From Hominiventricola aquisgranensis (GTDB lineage: Bacteria > Bacillota > Clostridia > Lachnospirales > Lachnospiraceae), in assembly GCF_040096225.1 (NCBI RefSeq), contig NZ_JBBMFC010000018.1, positions 1 to 64,000 on the forward strand: DNA of 64,000 nt, read 5' to 3'. The translations under genes and the position numbers were made by a program. Of this stretch, positions 61,204-64,000 are shown piece after piece. How positions within the stretch are numbered: position 1 is the stretch's first letter; each line of letters starts with the position of its first letter. The notes under the pieces were generated by a model. The model saw only the letters and a list, made by a program, of their open reading frames with translations. It made no database searches and was not told where the DNA came from.

Positions 61204-62004
61204 ATGAAACAGAAATTAAGAAAGATCCTTGCGCTGCTAGTGCTTTCTGTATCGGTTCTGGGTCTGACTGCCTGCGGAAGTGCAAATGACAGTGAGACTA
61301 TCGAGTATGACAGTGCGTATCTTCAGTCTGTATCTGATTTCCTGATCGGAAGCTGGAATGGTCTGTCAGAGGCTGATCTTGATACATATGCAACCATGGA
61401 TGAGGAAGATGCTCAGTCTATGCTGGACTCTTATGGACTTCCGTTTACCGCTGAAGCATTTACCACCGCTTTTGCAGGTTACGAAGGTTCTATGGAAGAG
61501 CTGGGTGCTTATGTAAGTACGGATGGTTATGAGTTTGAGACTAAGAAGGATGAAGTGATTTTGATCACTCACCTGACTTACGAACAGCGCAAAGCGGATC
61601 TGGAAATTGTATTCAACAAGAAGAGTGTTGCACAGAGTGTAACTGTAAATCCGGAGTATTCTCTGGGTGAGATTCTTGCAAAAGCAGGAATGAATACACT
61701 CCTTGGTATGGGAACTGTATTCGCAGTACTGATCTTGATCAGTCTGGTCATCTACTGCTTCAACTTCATTCCGAATATTCAGGCAAAATTCGGAAAGAAG
61801 AAAGAAGAGAAAGCACCAGCCGCAAAACCGGCAGCAGCACCGGCTGCAGCTCCAGTAGCAGCACCGGCAGAGCCGACTGTGGATGAGGGCGAGTTAGTCG
61901 CAGCGATCACCGCAGCGATCTGTGCATATACCGGAAGCTCATCTGATGGATTCGTAGTACGTTCCATCCGTCGTGCAGATTCCGCAACCTGGAAAAGAGT
62001 ATAA
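61204..62004 (+). CDS. OadG-family decarboxylase gamma subunit with lipoprotein-type N-terminus
   Basis: 266 residues. Unusually it begins with a lipoprotein signal (LLVLSVSVLGLTACGSAN) and an outer domain of about 150 residues (residues 25-155). The OadG-type helix (GMGTVFAVLILISLVIYCFNFI), an Ala/Pro/Lys linker and a cytoplasmic tail (ICAYTGSSSDGFVVRSIRRA) follow. OadG subunits assemble the membrane and soluble parts of Na+-pumping decarboxylases. GAGGTG precedes the ATG at 61204. Confidence 0.8.
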   Translation: MKQKLRKILALLVLSVSVLGLTACGSANDSETIEYDSAYLQSVSDFLIGSWNGLSEADLDTYATMDEEDAQSMLDSYGLPFTAEAFTTAFAGYEGSMEELGAYVSTDGYEFETKKDEVILITHLTYEQRKADLEIVFNKKSVAQSVTVNPEYSLGEILAKAGMNTLLGMGTVFAVLILISLVIYCFNFIPNIQAKFGKKKEEKAPAAKPAAAPAAAPVAAPAEPTVDEGELVAAITAAICAYTGSSSDGFVVRSIRRADSATWKRV

Positions 62005-62027
62005 GGAAATTAGGAGGATATATTAAG

Positions 62028-62399
62028 ATGAAAAATTATACCATTACCGTAAATGGCACTGTATATGAAGTATCTGTAGAAGAAGGTGGCGCAGGAAGCG
62101 CACCGGTTCGCGCAGCAGCTCCGAAGGCAGCACCGAAGGCACCGGCAGCAGCACCGGCTGCAGCAGCACCGGCAGCAAGTGCTGGTTCCATCGAAGTAAC
62201 CGCATCTGTACCGGGTAAAGTATTTAAAGTAGAAGCAAGTGCTGGCCAGGCTGTAAAAGCTGGTGATCCGATTGTGATCCTGGAAGCTATGAAGATGGAG
62301 ATCCCGGTTGTAGCTCCGGAAGACGGAACCGTTGCTGGCATCAACGTATCTGTTGGTGACGCTGTAGAGTCCGGTGATGTATTAGCTACCATGAACTAG
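62028..62399 (+). CDS. Biotin carboxyl carrier subunit
   Basis: 123 residues: short N-terminal strand, Ala/Pro-rich flexible linker, and a lipoyl/biotinyl domain with the biotinylated Lys in EAMKMEIP. It carries CO2 between the carboxyltransferase and the membrane OadB-type subunit. AGGAGG lies upstream. Confidence 0.93.
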   Translation: MKNYTITVNGTVYEVSVEEGGAGSAPVRAAAPKAAPKAPAAAPAAAAPAASAGSIEVTASVPGKVFKVEASAGQAVKAGDPIVILEAMKMEIPVVAPEDGTVAGINVSVGDAVESGDVLATMN

Positions 62400-62444
62400 G
62401 AACATATACGACTGGTATTCTAATTAATCATTGGAGGTTACAAC

Positions 62445-63596
62445 ATGAGCTATATTGCTGAAACATTAGGAAATCTCCTGCAGCAGACCGCGTTCTTTAA
62501 CCTGACCTGGGGAAACTACGTAATGATCGCTGTTGCTTGTGGATTCCTGTATCTGGCTATTGCAAAAGAGTTTGAGCCTCTGCTTCTGGTTCCTATCTCT
62601 TTTGGAATGCTGCTGGTAAACATTTATCCTGACATTATGTTGTCAATCGAGGATTCTGCCAACGGAGTCGGCGGACTTCTCTACTATTTCTACACACTGG
62701 ATGAGTGGGCGATCCTTCCGTCCCTGATCTTTATGGGTGTAGGTGCGATGACAGACTTCGGTCCGTTGATCGCAAACCCGAAGAGCTTCCTGCTTGGTGC
62801 AGCTGCTCAGTTCGGTATTTTCGCAGCTTATCTGGGAGCTATGCTTCTTGGCTTCTCTGATAAAGCAGCAGCAGCAATCTCCATTATCGGAGGTGCTGAC
62901 GGTCCGACTTCCATCTTCCTGGCAGGTAAGCTGCAGCAGACGGCTATTATGGGACCGATCGCAGTAGCGGCATATTCCTATATGTCACTGGTGCCGGTTA
63001 TCCAGCCGCCTATCATGAAGCTTCTGACCACTGAGAAAGAGCGTAAGATCAAGATGGAGCAGCTTCGTCCAGTATCTAAACTGGAGAAGATCCTGTTCCC
63101 GATCATCGTTACGATCATTATTTCTCTGATCCTGCCTACCACCGCTCCGCTGGTTGGTATGCTGATGCTGGGTAACCTGTTCCGTGAGAGCGGTGTGGTT
63201 CGTCAGCTGACAGAGACTGCATCCAATGCCCTGATGTATATCGTAGTTATTCTGCTTGGTACTTCTGTAGGAGCTACCACAAGTGCAGAAGCATTCCTGA
63301 ACCTGGATACCCTGAAGATCGTTGCTCTGGGTCTGATTGCATTTGCATTTGGTACTGCAGCAGGTGTTCTCTTCGGTAAGATCATGTGTAAACTGACCGG
63401 AGGAAAGGTAAACCCGCTGATCGGTTCTGCAGGTGTGTCTGCAGTTCCTATGGCAGCCCGTGTATCCCAGAAGGTTGGTGCAGAGGCTGATCCGACCAAC
63501 TTCCTTCTGATGCATGCAATGGGACCGAACGTAGCCGGTGTTATCGGTACTGCAGTTGCAGCCGGAACTTTCATGGCTATTTTCGGAGTATTCTAA
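62445..63596 (+). CDS. Na+-translocating decarboxylase beta subunit (OadB/MmdB/GcdB)
   Basis: 383 residues, about eleven membrane segments. GVGAMTDFGPLIANP, AISIIGGADGPTSIFLAG and the paired NPLIGSAGVSAVPMAARVSQ / MGPNVAGVIGTAVAAG motifs are typical; Asp and Ser in these regions bind Na+. It decarboxylates carboxybiotin and exports two Na+. GGAGG precedes the start. Confidence 0.95.
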   Translation: MSYIAETLGNLLQQTAFFNLTWGNYVMIAVACGFLYLAIAKEFEPLLLVPISFGMLLVNIYPDIMLSIEDSANGVGGLLYYFYTLDEWAILPSLIFMGVGAMTDFGPLIANPKSFLLGAAAQFGIFAAYLGAMLLGFSDKAAAAISIIGGADGPTSIFLAGKLQQTAIMGPIAVAAYSYMSLVPVIQPPIMKLLTTEKERKIKMEQLRPVSKLEKILFPIIVTIIISLILPTTAPLVGMLMLGNLFRESGVVRQLTETASNALMYIVVILLGTSVGATTSAEAFLNLDTLKIVALGLIAFAFGTAAGVLFGKIMCKLTGGKVNPLIGSAGVSAVPMAARVSQKVGAEADPTNFLLMHAMGPNVAGVIGTAVAAGTFMAIFGVF

Positions 63597-63637
63597 GCTG
63601 CTGACGGAAAAGGACAAATTTGTAGGAGGAATAGAAA

Positions 63638-64000
63638 ATGACTGAAATCGCTAAAAAGCCGATTAAAATAACAGAGACTATCCTGCGTGACGCACATCAG
63701 TCTCTGATTGCTACCCGTATGTCAACTGAGCAGATGCTTCCGATCATCGAAAAGCTTGACAACGTAGGATATCATTCCCTGGAGTGCTGGGGTGGAGCTA
63801 CTTTCGATGCTTCCTTACGTTTCCTGAAAGAGGATCCGTGGGACAGACTTCGTAAGATCCGTGAAAGAGCTAAGAAGACCAAGCTGCAGATGCTGTTCCG
63901 TGGACAGAACATTCTGGGATATCGTCCGTATGGTGATGATGTGGTTGAGTACTTTGTACAGAAATCCATCGCAAACGGTATTGATATCATTCGTATCTTC
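63638..64000 (+). CDS. Oxaloacetate decarboxylase/transcarboxylase 5S-like alpha subunit (partial, runs off the window)
   Basis: The first 121 codons of an OadA/PycB-type carboxyltransferase: KITETILRDAHQSLIATRM, LECWGGATFDASLRFLKEDPW, LQMLFRGQNILGYRPYGDDVV and DIIRIF at the edge. The family uses a metal-bound TIM barrel to carboxylate biotin from oxaloacetate. AGGAGG precedes the ATG at 63638. Confidence 0.92.
   Translation, partial: MTEIAKKPIKITETILRDAHQSLIATRMSTEQMLPIIEKLDNVGYHSLECWGGATFDASLRFLKEDPWDRLRKIRERAKKTKLQMLFRGQNILGYRPYGDDVVEYFVQKSIANGIDIIRIF

Overview
The window looks like a chromosomal segment of a spore-forming gut Lachnospiraceae (Clostridia). Supporting signs are the sporulation genes spoIIGA-sigE, sigG, ymxH and a SpoVD-like PBP, an ECF-type vitamin transporter, a Na+-pumping decarboxylase cluster, AGGAGG ribosome sites throughout, and moderate GC with AT-rich islands. 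The species cannot be fixed from sequence alone.

Region 1 (1-2.3 kb): possible IS3-type end debris, then a tyrosine recombinase gene enclosed by a 28-bp imperfect inverted repeat (832-859 / 2229-2256). A good sigma-A-type promoter lies just inside each repeat and points outward. The right-hand one reads into the next region, so this looks like a candidate invertible promoter cassette.

Region 2 (2.3-21.2 kb): a long operon behind a cobalamin riboswitch and terminator. It encodes a lipoprotein with a transcobalamin-like beta domain (DUF4430), a complete ECF transporter (T, fused A-A, S), a MacB-like ABC exporter with a membrane-anchored S-layer-type partner, a second secreted DUF4430 protein, and two giant secreted proteins. 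One giant protein contains an alpha-helical segment that may be an alpha/alpha toroid. Together they resemble a surface corrinoid-capture system in which the two halves of an intrinsic-factor/transcobalamin fold sit on separate polypeptides. This is the most novel-looking system here.

Region 3 (21.3-38.5 kb): an accessory region. It holds two BspA-type LRR proteins, a truncated DUF6548 gene, an ATPase/TOPRIM-like RloAB- or PARIS-like pair, a cbiZ-like gene divergent from a cbiR-like gene (cobamide salvage and remodelling), a second cobalamin riboswitch before a small secreted protein, a serine recombinase, an AbiE locus with a frameshifted toxin, and a WYL-WYL-sORF-RtcB-RlaP RNA-repair operon. 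It ends in decayed dnaC-like and Tn916-type integrase genes that abut ychF.

Region 4 (38.5-64 kb): conserved core. It contains ychF, lgt and a Spo0E-like mini-gene; the dcw cluster (mraZ, rsmH, ftsL, two PBPs, tRNA-Gly, mraY, murD, ftsW, murA, ftsQ, ftsZ); aroE-aroD; spoIIGA-sigE facing sigG and ymxH on the other strand; nrdR; efp; and a biotin-dependent Na+ decarboxylase operon running off the right end.
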